64,000 nt of DNA from assembly GCA_018806915.1 (NCBI GenBank), contig JAGKQI010000049.1, positions 620,001-684,000 on the forward strand, written 5' to 3'. This document shows, piece after piece, positions 29,102 through 38,398 of this stretch; the first letter of the stretch is position 1, and each line of letters starts with the position of its first letter. The translations under genes were made by a program, and so were the position numbers. The notes beneath the pieces are model-generated. The model saw only the letters and a list, made by a program, of their open reading frames with translations. It searched no databases and was not told where the DNA came from. The stretch is from Phytophthora colocasiae. Lineage: Eukaryota; Oomycota; Peronosporomycetes; Peronosporales; Peronosporaceae.

Positions 29102-29638
29102 CTAGACGGTAGTCTCGAACGGAATGGGCCCAGTTACATTTACGCCGTGAATGTAAGCTGCATGAACGAGCTCAGCAAGAGCTTCGCACTCAACGCGAAC
29201 TTCTCGCTTGTTCAAAAACTTAACCAGCCAAAGGTAAATGCCTTTTTCTTCCGTCCAAGAGAATATATTCCCCAGCAAAAAATGGCTTGGCCCGTCAGGG
29301 TCTATTGCGTTGACTGGAAATTCCTTCATCACGTTCCAGTGAAGTGGCGTCGCTGGCTGGTTCAGGAAATCTTTCACAAGCACATCTACCGAGAATTGAT
29401 GCGAATTGCCTCCACCTGAGTGCAGAGAGCCTTTTGCTTTGCGCTGTCCACCACAGCGTTTTCGGACAGGTAATGCCATAAGCATTCCTTCGATGCTGAT
29501 ATCGCCTTGTAGAACCATAGCTGCTATCACGTGCGAGCATTGCTAGCCATTGTGTGCAAACGTTTTGCAATCACAAGCATATTTACTCCTGATGCTTTCG
29601 ATCTATACGCAGCAAACACGATCAATTTAAGCAGATTC
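29102..29638 (-). pseudogene. MULE transposase relic, C-terminal SWIM part
   Basis: On the minus strand, ACDCKTFAHNG, a stop codon, then QCSHVIAAMVLQGD form the Cys-x-Cys ... Cys-x-His SWIM zinc finger typical of Mutator-like transposases. It is followed by a basic RKRCGGQRKAKG segment and a C-terminal stretch to 29102. Stops at the SWIM finger show it is dead. Its N-terminal counterpart lies beyond element II at 39150-40239 on the same strand, so the retrotransposon split the gene. Confidence 0.7.
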
Positions 29639-29642
29639 ATTA
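29639..29642. repeat. Left target-site duplication (ATTA) of element II
   Basis: ATTA precedes the 5' LTR and recurs at 39146-39149 after the 3' LTR. Confidence 0.75.
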
Positions 29643-30389
29643 AGTAAGGATGACGACATTTCTTTGGCGCCGACGAGCAGTAGATTGAAGACGAGCAGCA
29701 GATTGAAGACAAGCAGCAGATTGAAGGCGAGCAGCAGATTGAGGACGAGCAGCAGACTGAAGACAAATAGCAGACGACGAGCGGGCCGGGTTGAAGAATG
29801 AGACCCGCTGACGAAGAATCCAGGTTCACGACTCTTCGGCCGAAGATCGTGGTACTTGAAGAGCCGCAGAGATTTGCTGGGTACACAGTGGACGGCTGGC
29901 AGGACGCCATGGTGGGTGCGAGGCGGTAGCAGTAGAGGTCAGTTTGGAATTTGCCGAGTAGCTGGCAGAGCTATCGGTCGAGCAGTAGTAGTGTCGGTAT
30001 TGACGCTAGCTGTGAATACACTGAGTGAGAAAGAGGCGGATTGGTGGTTGGTTAGTGTTGTAGTTCAGGAGTTGCGTCGGGTGTGACAGGACACGGGTAT
30101 CAGCAGCCCCGTAGGACCCTGGCTCCGTGGTATCAGCAGCCCACATCGAGACAGAGGTATCAGCAGCCCTCTAGAGCCCGGGTTTGGCAAAGATCCTGAC
30201 GTTTCTCTTCATTGCCGCACTCAGACGTGAGAATTATCTCCTGCAGGCTACTGTATATTCGATATTAAGTGCATTGTTAGGGGTCTGTTGGAGTTAAGCT
30301 CCTCGAGTGACACCTTTGATCGGGGTGAAGCTCGTGGTTGTGGGTGTGGTCGTGACGAACTACAGCGCTAGTAGAAGACAAAGCTTACT
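29643..30389 (+). repeat. 5' LTR of element II (747 bp)
   Basis: The LTR starts AGTAAGGATGACG and ends AAGCTTACT. It contains five 18-bp tandem repeats (29677-29766) and three copies of GGTATCAGCAGCCC (30096-30109, 30129-30142, 30156-30169). Confidence 0.92.
29677..29766. repeat. Five 18-bp tandem repeats in the element II LTR
   Basis: Consensus GCAGCAGATTGAAGACRA, five adjoining units with one or two changes each. The same array occurs in the 3' LTR at 38433-38522. It may hold transcription-factor sites. There are no spacers, so it is not a CRISPR array. Confidence 0.9.
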
Positions 30390-30699
30390 TGGTGGTCATA
30401 CAGGGGCCTTCTAACACGGTTGGTTCCGGGCTTGCCAACGCAGTTGGTCTTGGTCAGGAATCTTCACGAGGCTTGGCCCTGAGGCACGAATCCTAGAAGC
30501 AGAAGAGAGACGGTGTTTGGCGGAAGAAGAGAGACGGTGTTTGGCAGAGGAAGAGGGACGGTGTTTGGCAGAGGAAAGAGACGGGAGTTGGCAGCAGCAG
30601 AAGAAGGACGGTAGTTGGCGGCAGCAGAAGCAGAACTAAAGCCGAAGCAGCAGAACTAAGCAGAAGCAGAAGCAGCACAAAGCAGAAGCAGAGAAAGAG
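30390..30699 (+). promoter_or_regulatory. Element II leader with primer-binding site and purine-rich repeats
   Basis: TGGTGGTCATACAGGG directly follows the LTR and its complement ends in ACCA, so 30390-30405 is the probable tRNA primer-binding site. About three imperfect repeats around GACGGTGTTTGGC lie at 30508-30576. AGCAGAAG-rich sequence then runs up to the gag ATG at 30700. Confidence 0.55.
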
Positions 30700-32577
30700 A
30701 TGGTTGGAACGCGATCTTCACCCGGTCGTAGTACGCCGAAACCGACAACGCCTAGAGCCAGCACGGCAACCCCAAAACGAGTGAGGCCGCCGAGAACCCG
30801 TATGCAGATGGCAGCTAATGACGGAAGTTCGGATGATGACGGGGTGAGGGTGAGCAGTGGTGTCGTGGCAGCGGCACTGAGGCATGGGAATCCTGCTGGT
30901 GACAGTGACAGCGATGACCAAGCCCGGGCCGGAGGACGAGGAAGAGATGGTGGAGCTCAGCAGGCTCAGGACAACCAGCAGGCAGTAGGGCAACAACCTG
31001 CTCCGCAACAACCAGCTGGAGGTGGCGTACCACCGCGTCCTGGAAGACCTGTGTTAGCACCCGCGGCACCACAAGCGCTCGCACAAAACAATCAGATGCA
31101 GGACGATGAGTTGGAGTCTATGGATTGGTGGGATCACTTGACGCCTGGGCAGCAGAGGTCGATGATGAAGCGTTTCTTGATCCAACCGCCGGCAGCAGCT
31201 CCTGCGGCAGCACCGGCACCGGTCATTGTGAATGCGCCTGCGACCCCAGCGCCAAGGATGAAGATGAAGGCTTTGCACCTGGAAGACTTCCGTGGTACTG
31301 CGGACGAATCCGTGGAGGCATGGCTAGCGACGATTCCCCAAGAAGTAGAGAGGCAGGCTGGATTGGGCGGAGATACATGGACGGCTGAAGAGCTGTACTA
31401 CGGCGTAACGGCGCACTTGAAGGATCGGGCAAGCACTTGGCTCACGACGCTGACGTCGAACATGCGCAGAGAGGACAAGACACTGGACTTCCTGGTGCGG
31501 AAACTGCGAAAGAAGTACGGAAGGAGGGACAACGTCTTCAAAGTGCAGCAGCGACTAGCATCGAGAGTGCAGAAGCCAGGCGAGCGGTTGAGCGACTACG
31601 CTGGTGTTCTCACGGACATTGGTTTTGGTCATCAAGTTCCCGCAGAAGTGTACTTCGAAGCGTTCGTGAACGGCATCAACAATCAGACGGCTGCGATGCA
31701 AGTAAAGGGGCACGACCCAAAGACGCTAGAAGATGCAGTACAGTATGCTGAAGATACATGCGGTGAATACGGCGAAGGTTTCCGTGTCACTGACTGGCGA
31801 GTTGCTAAACGACGATATCGGGATGAGCAAGGTCTGGTTGTCGGCGAGGAAGACGTCCAACCTCCCCGGAAGAAGTCAGCGGCGAACCCTGTTGATCAGT
31901 TGGACTGGAGTAAGATGGGACTTGGCTTTGGAGGTGATGAGTCCCCGCCGAAGTTCGATATGAAGGGCAACGCTGTAAGCAGTTGGAGCAAGACGGTGAA
32001 GAAGGATCCTCTATCTATCGCAGCACTGCAGGCATTGATCATGACGGCTGGACTAGTCCGTAGTGATGCCCAAGAGACGAAGCAGTCAGTTAAAGCAACG
32101 AAGGCGAAGGTCCTTGAAGTTAAAACCGAGGCGTATGACGAAATCAAACGAGCCGATGAGCAGCAGCAGCAAGCAGCCGCAGCACGAGAGCATGGATGGC
32201 AAGAGCAGAGTGGCGGAGGCGGATATAATGGCGGCCGAGGATATGGCGGAAGAGGAAATGGCGGACGAGGATATCGAGGCGGACGTGGTTACGGAGGCGG
32301 TGGTCGAGGTGGACCTGGACATTATGGGCCTCCGGCTGACCGACCTTCCATAATGGAACAGAAGGCGAATTCACGATGCAGTTACTGCAACGAAGCTGGT
32401 CACTGGTGGCGCGAGTGCAAGAGCCGAGCAGCAGCGTTTGACGGAGTACCTGACCCACGACAGCCGCAAGCACAGGCAGCTCGTACCCAGTCAGCCCCTG
32501 CGACAGCAGCAGGAGGAGCTTCTTCGAGCGGTGCTGGAACTGCAACGGCGGAGCAGGGAAACGCCAAGCGACAGTAG
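30700..32577 (+). CDS. gag: Element II gag
   Basis: 625 aa from ATG 30700 (MVGTRSSPGRSTPKP). An Arg/Pro and Gln/Ala-rich N-terminus is followed by the retrotransposon-gag capsid region at about residues 190-365 (DESVEAWLATIPQEVERQ, DRASTWLTTLTSN, LRKKYGRRDNVFKVQQRL). A Gly/Arg-rich repeat (about residues 508-548) resembles an RGG box. One zinc knuckle, CSYCNEAGHWWREC, lies near residue 560. It forms particles and binds RNA. The frame ends with TAG at 32575-32577. Pol is open in a different frame from about 32589 without an ATG at the overlap. Confidence 0.92.
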   Translation: MVGTRSSPGRSTPKPTTPRASTATPKRVRPPRTRMQMAANDGSSDDDGVRVSSGVVAAALRHGNPAGDSDSDDQARAGGRGRDGGAQQAQDNQQAVGQQPAPQQPAGGGVPPRPGRPVLAPAAPQALAQNNQMQDDELESMDWWDHLTPGQQRSMMKRFLIQPPAAAPAAAPAPVIVNAPATPAPRMKMKALHLEDFRGTADESVEAWLATIPQEVERQAGLGGDTWTAEELYYGVTAHLKDRASTWLTTLTSNMRREDKTLDFLVRKLRKKYGRRDNVFKVQQRLASRVQKPGERLSDYAGVLTDIGFGHQVPAEVYFEAFVNGINNQTAAMQVKGHDPKTLEDAVQYAEDTCGEYGEGFRVTDWRVAKRRYRDEQGLVVGEEDVQPPRKKSAANPVDQLDWSKMGLGFGGDESPPKFDMKGNAVSSWSKTVKKDPLSIAALQALIMTAGLVRSDAQETKQSVKATKAKVLEVKTEAYDEIKRADEQQQQAAAAREHGWQEQSGGGGYNGGRGYGGRGNGGRGYRGGRGYGGGGRGGPGHYGPPADRPSIMEQKANSRCSYCNEAGHWWRECKSRAAAFDGVPDPRQPQAQAARTQSAPATAAGGASSSGAGTATAEQGNAKRQ

Positions 32578-32588
32578 AGGCGGGGGCT

Positions 32589-35500
32589 TTGCTGTCTGCC
32601 AGAATTGAGTACCCCAACGGTAGCGACAAGGAGAACGACGTAGAGCCGACCAGTGGAAACACCCGGGCTACCAAGCGACGACGAAAGAGAAGGAAGCGTC
32701 GTGATGGCTGGAAGGGTATCTGCGGCGATGCTGTCGGGACCGATGGACGCTCCAAGGGGAAGAGCGGCGGAACGGATAGCCAAAACTGGGGGAAGAGCAG
32801 CAAGCCCAGTGAAGTAACCGGTGAGGAAGCAGCAGAAGCAGTTGAGGAACAAGTGAGGAAGGAAGCAGAAGGCAATGATGAAGCAGAAGTACTAGCAGCA
32901 GCGAATGTTCCGGAACGGGTGGTGAAGGAAGCAGTGCCATTAAGCAGCGGCAAGACAATCGCAGCAAAAAGAAGACGCCGACGTGCCGAGCAAGAAGTAG
33001 CAGCAGCTCGTGCCATTCTGACGGCTGAATTCCGTGTAAAACGTGAAGACCGAGCAAAAGTCCTACGAGTAGCCGTACGGCAGAAGATCGATGAGCTCAA
33101 AGAAATTGATGACCTGCGAATCAGACGGCGGCAGCGACGAGAAGCGCAGAAAGCAGCAGCAGTTGTACGGAAGCAGGAGGTTGAAGCACAATTGGCAATC
33201 CATGGACGCGGCAGTAAACAAGTGGCTACAGCGGATGAAAATGCAGCGGGTACACAACCGAAGTCGCCGAAGCAAATAAGCGAGGACGAGTGGCTGAAGG
33301 AAGTGGCGCGGTATGAACGTGAAGCCCCTAGTAAGTTGACTGAAACCGGCTCATTAGCAGAAATACGAGCAGAGAGGCGGAAGGCAGTTCAGGCAGCTAA
33401 ACGATTCCGAGCGGCGAAGCGTGTATGGCGGTTGCAGCAGAAGCAGGGTCAACAGCAAGCAGCAGTCAATGAGCAAGCGGCAGAACGACCAAAGAAGAGA
33501 ACTCCACGGCGTAGGAAGGCCAAAACTTACCAATACGAACAGCAAGGATGCTACGGAGACGTGGAATTGCGGAAAGATGATGGAGGACACCACCTTCGGG
33601 TAGCGCAACTACGAGCAGTTGGAAGTAGTGCCCCGAGCTGTTTACCGACCGCGTTACTCGCGTTGACAAAGAAGCATGTGCAGGAAGTTCGACTTGATAG
33701 CTGCGCCCAGTACAGTGTCGCTGGAGAAGAGTTACGAAAGTATGGACGCTGCCTCACGCGTAATGCGCCAGTGGACCTAGTGGAAGGATTCGGCGGAGGA
33801 ACTAGCCGAGTGCTAGGAGTATGGAGATTCTTGGGAACGACGCGATATCAGCAGCGCATTACGATCGACGCCTTGTTGGTGGAAGGTCAAGGCGATGAAC
33901 TGTTGGTTGGTGAGGACTGGATGGTGAAGCACAAGATTAAGATGGATTTTGGCACTCGTGAGCTGAAGTACATTGATGTGCAAGGCCAGAAAGTTATCCT
34001 ACCGTTCACGTGTCATGGTGTATCGACGTTGCCGCAGCTGGATCAACCAAGGAAGGCCGTGGTGCGTCTGGCGAAGACTCGGAAGCTGAGGACGAACACG
34101 TACAACATTGTGAAGCTGCATGTTGATGCTGAAGATGGGACTACTGGAATCTTTATGCCGAAGCCGTGCTCAAAGCGACACCTGCTACTAGCACCGACAG
34201 TGGATATCGTACGAAATGGAACGGTGAGAGCGCAAGTGCTGAATGTGGAAGGCAGACGAGAGAAGTTACCTGCTCGAGAAGCGTTGGGCACATGGATACC
34301 CGTGAAAGAAGACATGGAGCTGCTGTCAGTGAATGGAGAACTGGAAAGAGAAAGAGTGGCGGCCTGGGTTAATAAGCTGAAGAAGGAAGATGCTGAGCCC
34401 TTGACGGACGAAGAGAAGCTTGACATTGGCGAGATGGAGCAGGAAGGTCGAGACTTGGTGATTGCTTTGCTGAGGCAGTACTCTGGGATCGTCGAAAAGA
34501 AGACAGGATGCCCGCCGTTAGCAAAAGTCAACGTGGAATACCACATCAATACTGGTGATGCTGCACCGATCATGCTACGACGACGACGGCATGCAGTCGC
34601 AGAGAACGCGCTCATCGACAAGGAAGTGGATGATATGCTGAAGCAGGGAGTGATTGAACCAGGGCAAGGTGCATGGGGTTTCCCGGTGGTGATAGTTCGC
34701 AAGAAGGACGGAAGTGTACGCTTCTGCATTGATTACCGAGCTTTGAACGCGGTGACTTTGAAGGACGTATACCCATTGCCTCGGGTGGATGAAACTCTTG
34801 AAGCTTTGCATGGATCTCAGCGGTTTTCGAGTCTTGACTTGCATTCCGGATATTGGCAACTTGGCGTGGCTGCCGGTGATAAGCCGAAGACTGCGTTTAC
34901 GACTCGAAGAGGCCTGTTTCAATTCACACGGATGCCGTTTGGGCTTTGCAACGCGCCTAGCACTTTTCAACGACTGATGGACTGCGTTCTACGTGGTTTG
35001 ACTTGGGTCTGTTGTCTCGTGTACTTGGATGATGTGATTATCTTCACCAAGGGCAGTGTCGCTCAGCACGTGGTAGAGTTAGCCATTGTACTGGAACGGT
35101 TGTCGGAAGCTGGATTGAGCTTGAAGGCATCGAAGTGCTCATTTGCGACGACTCGCATGGAGTATCTCGGACATGACTTGACGCCGGAAGGGATTAAGCC
35201 CACTGAACGACTGGTACGGGCTATTGTCGACTTTCCTACACCTACGGATGACGCACAAGTGCGCAGATTTGTGGCCTTAGCGGGTTACTATCGCCGCTTT
35301 GTTCCTGAGTTTGGTACGCGGATGGCACCATTGACAAGCCTTCTGCGGAAGAGCACTAAGTGGGAATGGGGAGCTGCACAAGAGGAAGCTTTTGCTTGGG
35401 CGAAGGCATGGTTGAGCACGAAGCCGGTGTTAATCTACCCTGACTACCGTTTGCCATTTAAACTCACGACCGACGCATCGAAGACGGGACTGGGGGCAGT

Positions 35501-38345
35501 GCTATCGCAAGACCAAGGACGGGGAGATCAACCGGTGGCTTACGCGTCGAAGGTCAACAACCCGACGGTGGCCAAGTACAGTATATCAGAGCTGGAGTGT
35601 TTGGCGGTGGTGTGGGCGGTTCGCTTGTTTCGACCGCATCTGTACGGCAGGCACTTTACGATCATCACTGATCATGTAGCGCTCAAGTGGCTAATGACGG
35701 CCAAGGAACCGGCTGGACGACTACACCGGTGGGCTTTGACGCTGCAGGAATACGACTTTACTATCGAGTATCGACCAGGACGAGAGAATCACGTGGCTGA
35801 TGCCCTATCGAGAGGACCAGCAGCAGCAGATGAAGAAGAAAAGGAGACGGACACCTCAGACGATGTGGCCATTGGACCTGCGGAACCTAAAAATAACGCC
35901 AACAACTCAGGTGATGCAGAGACGATTATTGACCATGAAGCTGAAGCAGTGATTCGAGTAGCGCAAGTGCAGCGCGTAGAAGCAGCGGAACTCGGTATTG
36001 TACAGTTCACGGACGAGGATGTGAGAAGAGAACAGTCTACCTCGAACATGGTGCAGCGGCTGAAGCTGAAGGGCTCGTACAGAGGCAAGCGAGTGTATGA
36101 AGATGACGATGGGCTGGTGAAAGTGGATATTGGTGATGGCGAAAGCAGAATGATATTGCCGGTAGTTTACTGGGCATTGGCCTTCAAAGAAGCGCACGAT
36201 AGTATATGGGCTGGACATCTTTGCGGATCGCAGACGCTAGAGCGCTTACGACGAATGTATTGGTGGCCGAAGATGGCTGAGGCAGTGCAGCAGTGGATCT
36301 CTGCGTGTCAAGATTGCGGATCACGGAAAGCGAGACCAAAAGCGGTGGTTCCTCCATTGAGAAGTGTTAGGACCGGAGCAGTTGGTGACCGATGGGCGAT
36401 CGATGTAGCAGGCCCCTTGCCAGAAACCGAAGCAGGAAATCGCTATGTGATAGCTGCAGTGGAATATACGACGAGGTACGCAGTAGCTGCGGCTGTACCT
36501 GATCACACGGCCAAGGCCATTGCACGATTCCTGATGGAGAAGGTGATCCTAGTGTTCGGACCAATGAGGGAGATTATGATGGACGGTGCACGTGAATTTG
36601 GCAGTCGCATGATAGCGGAACTACTTGGCCTTTTACAGACGAAGTTATCGACACCAGTGCCGTATCGACCGAATTTGCTGGGGCTAGTAGAACGGTTCCA
36701 CCGAACTTGGAAGGACATGATTAGCCTATACGTGAGTGAGCAGCAGGATGACTGGGACGACTTCTTACCGTGTGCGCTGTATGCATACAATTCGGCTAAA
36801 CACGCTACCCACGGCTATCAACCTAATGAACTGATGATGGGGAGGAAGCTCCGGATGCCTGCGGAATTACTACGGCGGAGTAGATTGGAATACCCGCACA
36901 GTACACTCGACGACTATCATGAAGTGCTAATGCAGGGCTTGAAGAAGGCCCAAGAGCTGGCAGCTGTGGCTTTGCAGAAGGAACAAGCGAGGCAGGCGAT
37001 GTACTACAACCAGAGGAATGTACGTCAACGGAGTGAGTTTCGCATTGGACAATTAGTGTGGATCTACAGACCTGCTCGAGGACCGGGTATTACTAAGTTC
37101 GGCCATCGATGGAGAGGACCGGCGAAGATTTTGGAGGCAGCTGGATATGACAACTATCGTGTGGAGATGCTGGAGTCAGGACAAGAGCTGGTCACGCATT
37201 GCTCGTTCCTTATCAGCTACTATTATCCCACGCATTTACTAGACGCTATGGCCGAGGACATTTCCGCGGATTTACGTGAGGAGGCAGTTGCAGCAGCCGA
37301 CATTGATTCAGAAGACGAGGAAAGTGCCACAGAAGAAAATCCACAGAAAAGGGCAAGAAACACAGACGCAGGAGATGCCTTACTAGCCGATGGCTCAATA
37401 GCAGCACCCACACTAGCAAATCTGGAAGCCGAAGAACAGAAGAGTGAGACCGACGAGCCGGAAGACTACCATGTCGACGCCACCGAAGACTTTGACACCG
37501 CAGCAGCCATCGCAGCAGGCTCTGGAAGAGAAAGCGTCGCCACAGCCGAAGACGACCGACGAAAGAGCAACGGAGGAGGAAAACGGAAGCAGCGCGCACA
37601 CAGCAGCAGCAGCCGAGACAATATTGCCGGTCGAACCCGCTCGAGGATGCGTGGAGGAGTACCTCGGAACGCCGAAGCCGAATTCGATGTGGGAGTACGT
37701 GCAGAACAAGCCGATCTTGAAGACTCAGTACGTGGCGTTGCAGGAAGTGATCTTGGAACAGAACGACGTGATACTGCCGAGACTGACGGAGAAAAGCGAG
37801 CAGGAGCGACGGATGGACGAAGCCATCGAGCTGGCCAAGAAGACGGAAGCCGAGATGAACAAAGTGGCCGCAGGCAAGCGAGCCAGGCAGGTGGACGTGG
37901 ACTTGTACGAAGACGGGAGCAGCACGAACTTGAGGAACTCGAACGAGAACTGCGCAGAATCGCCGATGAAGAAGACGAAGAGGAGCGGATCTATGTCTTC
38001 GCAGCGCAGGGAAGAAGAGGAGCTGATAGTCTTCTAGACGTCCCCGGTTGCCGCAAATACCAGCTGAAGGAGCCGTGGTGGAACGTCGCCGACGAAAGTA
38101 CCGAACGCGTACAGGGCGTTACGTGCTTGAATTTGAAGTTGAGTGTTTGGGAGATCGACTTGACGCGAGGATGCCGAAGCGGATGTGGATTAACCAGCGA
38201 GACTTTGAACAACTCTGGAGTGACGGACGGATGTGCACGGAACGAGAAGCAGACGCCGGCAGAACGGAACGACGACCATGAGATGAAGACGGTGACGCAG
38301 CCGGAGAGCACGATGAAGACGCCGACTAACACCCCGCAGCAATAA
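32589..38345 (+). CDS. pol: Element II pol: protease, RT, RNase H, integrase with long tails
   Basis: The 1,918-codon frame begins just after the gag stop at a non-ATG codon (TTG 32589), so it is probably expressed by recoding or reinitiation. About 350 Lys/Ala/Glu-rich residues precede the protease (LDSCAQYSVAGEELRKYG, near residue 369). RT shows FCIDYRALNAV, SSLDLHSGYWQLGV, MPFGLCNAPSTFQR and YLDD at 35022-35033. RNase H shows TTDASKTGLGAVLSQ and SELECLAVVWA. Integrase has an HHCC region (36190-36320) and AIDVAGPL, MMDGAREF and GLVERFHRTW as D-D-E. After integrase comes the usual beta-barrel segment (FRIGQLVWIYRPARGPG). The last ~370 residues are acidic and low-complexity, where other frames are also open. 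Confidence 0.9.
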   Translation: MLSARIEYPNGSDKENDVEPTSGNTRATKRRRKRRKRRDGWKGICGDAVGTDGRSKGKSGGTDSQNWGKSSKPSEVTGEEAAEAVEEQVRKEAEGNDEAEVLAAANVPERVVKEAVPLSSGKTIAAKRRRRRAEQEVAAARAILTAEFRVKREDRAKVLRVAVRQKIDELKEIDDLRIRRRQRREAQKAAAVVRKQEVEAQLAIHGRGSKQVATADENAAGTQPKSPKQISEDEWLKEVARYEREAPSKLTETGSLAEIRAERRKAVQAAKRFRAAKRVWRLQQKQGQQQAAVNEQAAERPKKRTPRRRKAKTYQYEQQGCYGDVELRKDDGGHHLRVAQLRAVGSSAPSCLPTALLALTKKHVQEVRLDSCAQYSVAGEELRKYGRCLTRNAPVDLVEGFGGGTSRVLGVWRFLGTTRYQQRITIDALLVEGQGDELLVGEDWMVKHKIKMDFGTRELKYIDVQGQKVILPFTCHGVSTLPQLDQPRKAVVRLAKTRKLRTNTYNIVKLHVDAEDGTTGIFMPKPCSKRHLLLAPTVDIVRNGTVRAQVLNVEGRREKLPAREALGTWIPVKEDMELLSVNGELERERVAAWVNKLKKEDAEPLTDEEKLDIGEMEQEGRDLVIALLRQYSGIVEKKTGCPPLAKVNVEYHINTGDAAPIMLRRRRHAVAENALIDKEVDDMLKQGVIEPGQGAWGFPVVIVRKKDGSVRFCIDYRALNAVTLKDVYPLPRVDETLEALHGSQRFSSLDLHSGYWQLGVAAGDKPKTAFTTRRGLFQFTRMPFGLCNAPSTFQRLMDCVLRGLTWVCCLVYLDDVIIFTKGSVAQHVVELAIVLERLSEAGLSLKASKCSFATTRMEYLGHDLTPEGIKPTERLVRAIVDFPTPTDDAQVRRFVALAGYYRRFVPEFGTRMAPLTSLLRKSTKWEWGAAQEEAFAWAKAWLSTKPVLIYPDYRLPFKLTTDASKTGLGAVLSQDQGRGDQPVAYASKVNNPTVAKYSISELECLAVVWAVRLFRPHLYGRHFTIITDHVALKWLMTAKEPAGRLHRWALTLQEYDFTIEYRPGRENHVADALSRGPAAADEEEKETDTSDDVAIGPAEPKNNANNSGDAETIIDHEAEAVIRVAQVQRVEAAELGIVQFTDEDVRREQSTSNMVQRLKLKGSYRGKRVYEDDDGLVKVDIGDGESRMILPVVYWALAFKEAHDSIWAGHLCGSQTLERLRRMYWWPKMAEAVQQWISACQDCGSRKARPKAVVPPLRSVRTGAVGDRWAIDVAGPLPETEAGNRYVIAAVEYTTRYAVAAAVPDHTAKAIARFLMEKVILVFGPMREIMMDGAREFGSRMIAELLGLLQTKLSTPVPYRPNLLGLVERFHRTWKDMISLYVSEQQDDWDDFLPCALYAYNSAKHATHGYQPNELMMGRKLRMPAELLRRSRLEYPHSTLDDYHEVLMQGLKKAQELAAVALQKEQARQAMYYNQRNVRQRSEFRIGQLVWIYRPARGPGITKFGHRWRGPAKILEAAGYDNYRVEMLESGQELVTHCSFLISYYYPTHLLDAMAEDISADLREEAVAAADIDSEDEESATEENPQKRARNTDAGDALLADGSIAAPTLANLEAEEQKSETDEPEDYHVDATEDFDTAAAIAAGSGRESVATAEDDRRKSNGGGKRKQRAHSSSSRDNIAGRTRSRMRGGVPRNAEAEFDVGVRAEQADLEDSVRGVAGSDLGTERRDTAETDGEKRAGATDGRSHRAGQEDGSRDEQSGRRQASQAGGRGLVRRREQHELEELERELRRIADEEDEEERIYVFAAQGRRGADSLLDVPGCRKYQLKEPWWNVADESTERVQGVTCLNLKLSVWEIDLTRGCRSGCGLTSETLNNSGVTDGCARNEKQTPAERNDDHEMKTVTQPESTMKTPTNTPQQ
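37444..38037 (+). CDS. Overlapping ORF within the element II pol 3' end
   Basis: A different frame from pol is open for about 197 codons with no ATG needed at its edge. It contains coherent segments such as SMWEYVQNKPILKTQYVALQ and EKSEQERRMDEAIELAKK, predicted helical, then a basic tail. The pol frame is also open here but low-complexity. The true product could be a frameshifted continuation of pol or a separate small protein. GC-rich composition with few stop codons could also produce this by chance. Confidence 0.35.
   Translation: MRPTSRKTTMSTPPKTLTPQQPSQQALEEKASPQPKTTDERATEEENGSSAHTAAAAETILPVEPARGCVEEYLGTPKPNSMWEYVQNKPILKTQYVALQEVILEQNDVILPRLTEKSEQERRMDEAIELAKKTEAEMNKVAAGKRARQVDVDLYEDGSSTNLRNSNENCAESPMKKTKRSGSMSSQRREEEELIVF
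38048..38281 (+). CDS. Chromodomain-like tail in a third frame of element II
   Basis: A frame opened at 38048 encodes VVERRRRKYRTRTGRYVLEF followed by EVECLGDRLDARMPKRMW. It is reminiscent of the short chromodomain-like tails that end many Ty3/gypsy polyproteins in oomycetes. The pol frame covers the same DNA in another phase. If real, it needs frameshifting or indicates indels near 38040. Function as a chromatin reader is only inferred. Confidence 0.3.
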   Translation: MPQIPAEGAVVERRRRKYRTRTGRYVLEFEVECLGDRLDARMPKRMWINQRDFEQLWSDGRMCTEREADAGRTERRP

Positions 38346-38383
38346 ACTAGCCGGCCCAAGCCACACGGATCGAGGACGATCCG

Positions 38384-38398
38384 ATCGAAGGGGAAGAG
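38384..38398 (+). promoter_or_regulatory. Polypurine tract of element II
   Basis: CGAAGGGGAAGAG-type purine run directly before the 3' LTR at 38399. It is the likely primer for plus-strand DNA synthesis. Confidence 0.75.

Noticed and set aside
29677..29766. Regular repeats resembling a CRISPR array
   Set aside because: The 18-bp units are directly adjoining with no spacers, lie in an LTR and are duplicated in the other LTR.
32144..33100. Minus-strand open frame of 318 codons over the gag-pol junction of element II
   Set aside because: Ser/Leu/Ala-rich mirror of Lys/Glu-rich coding. It spans both gag and pol and has no motif.
34043..34729. Minus-strand open frame of 228 codons
   Set aside because: Antisense to pol upstream of RT. 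The Ser-rich composition reflects the opposite strand's codons.
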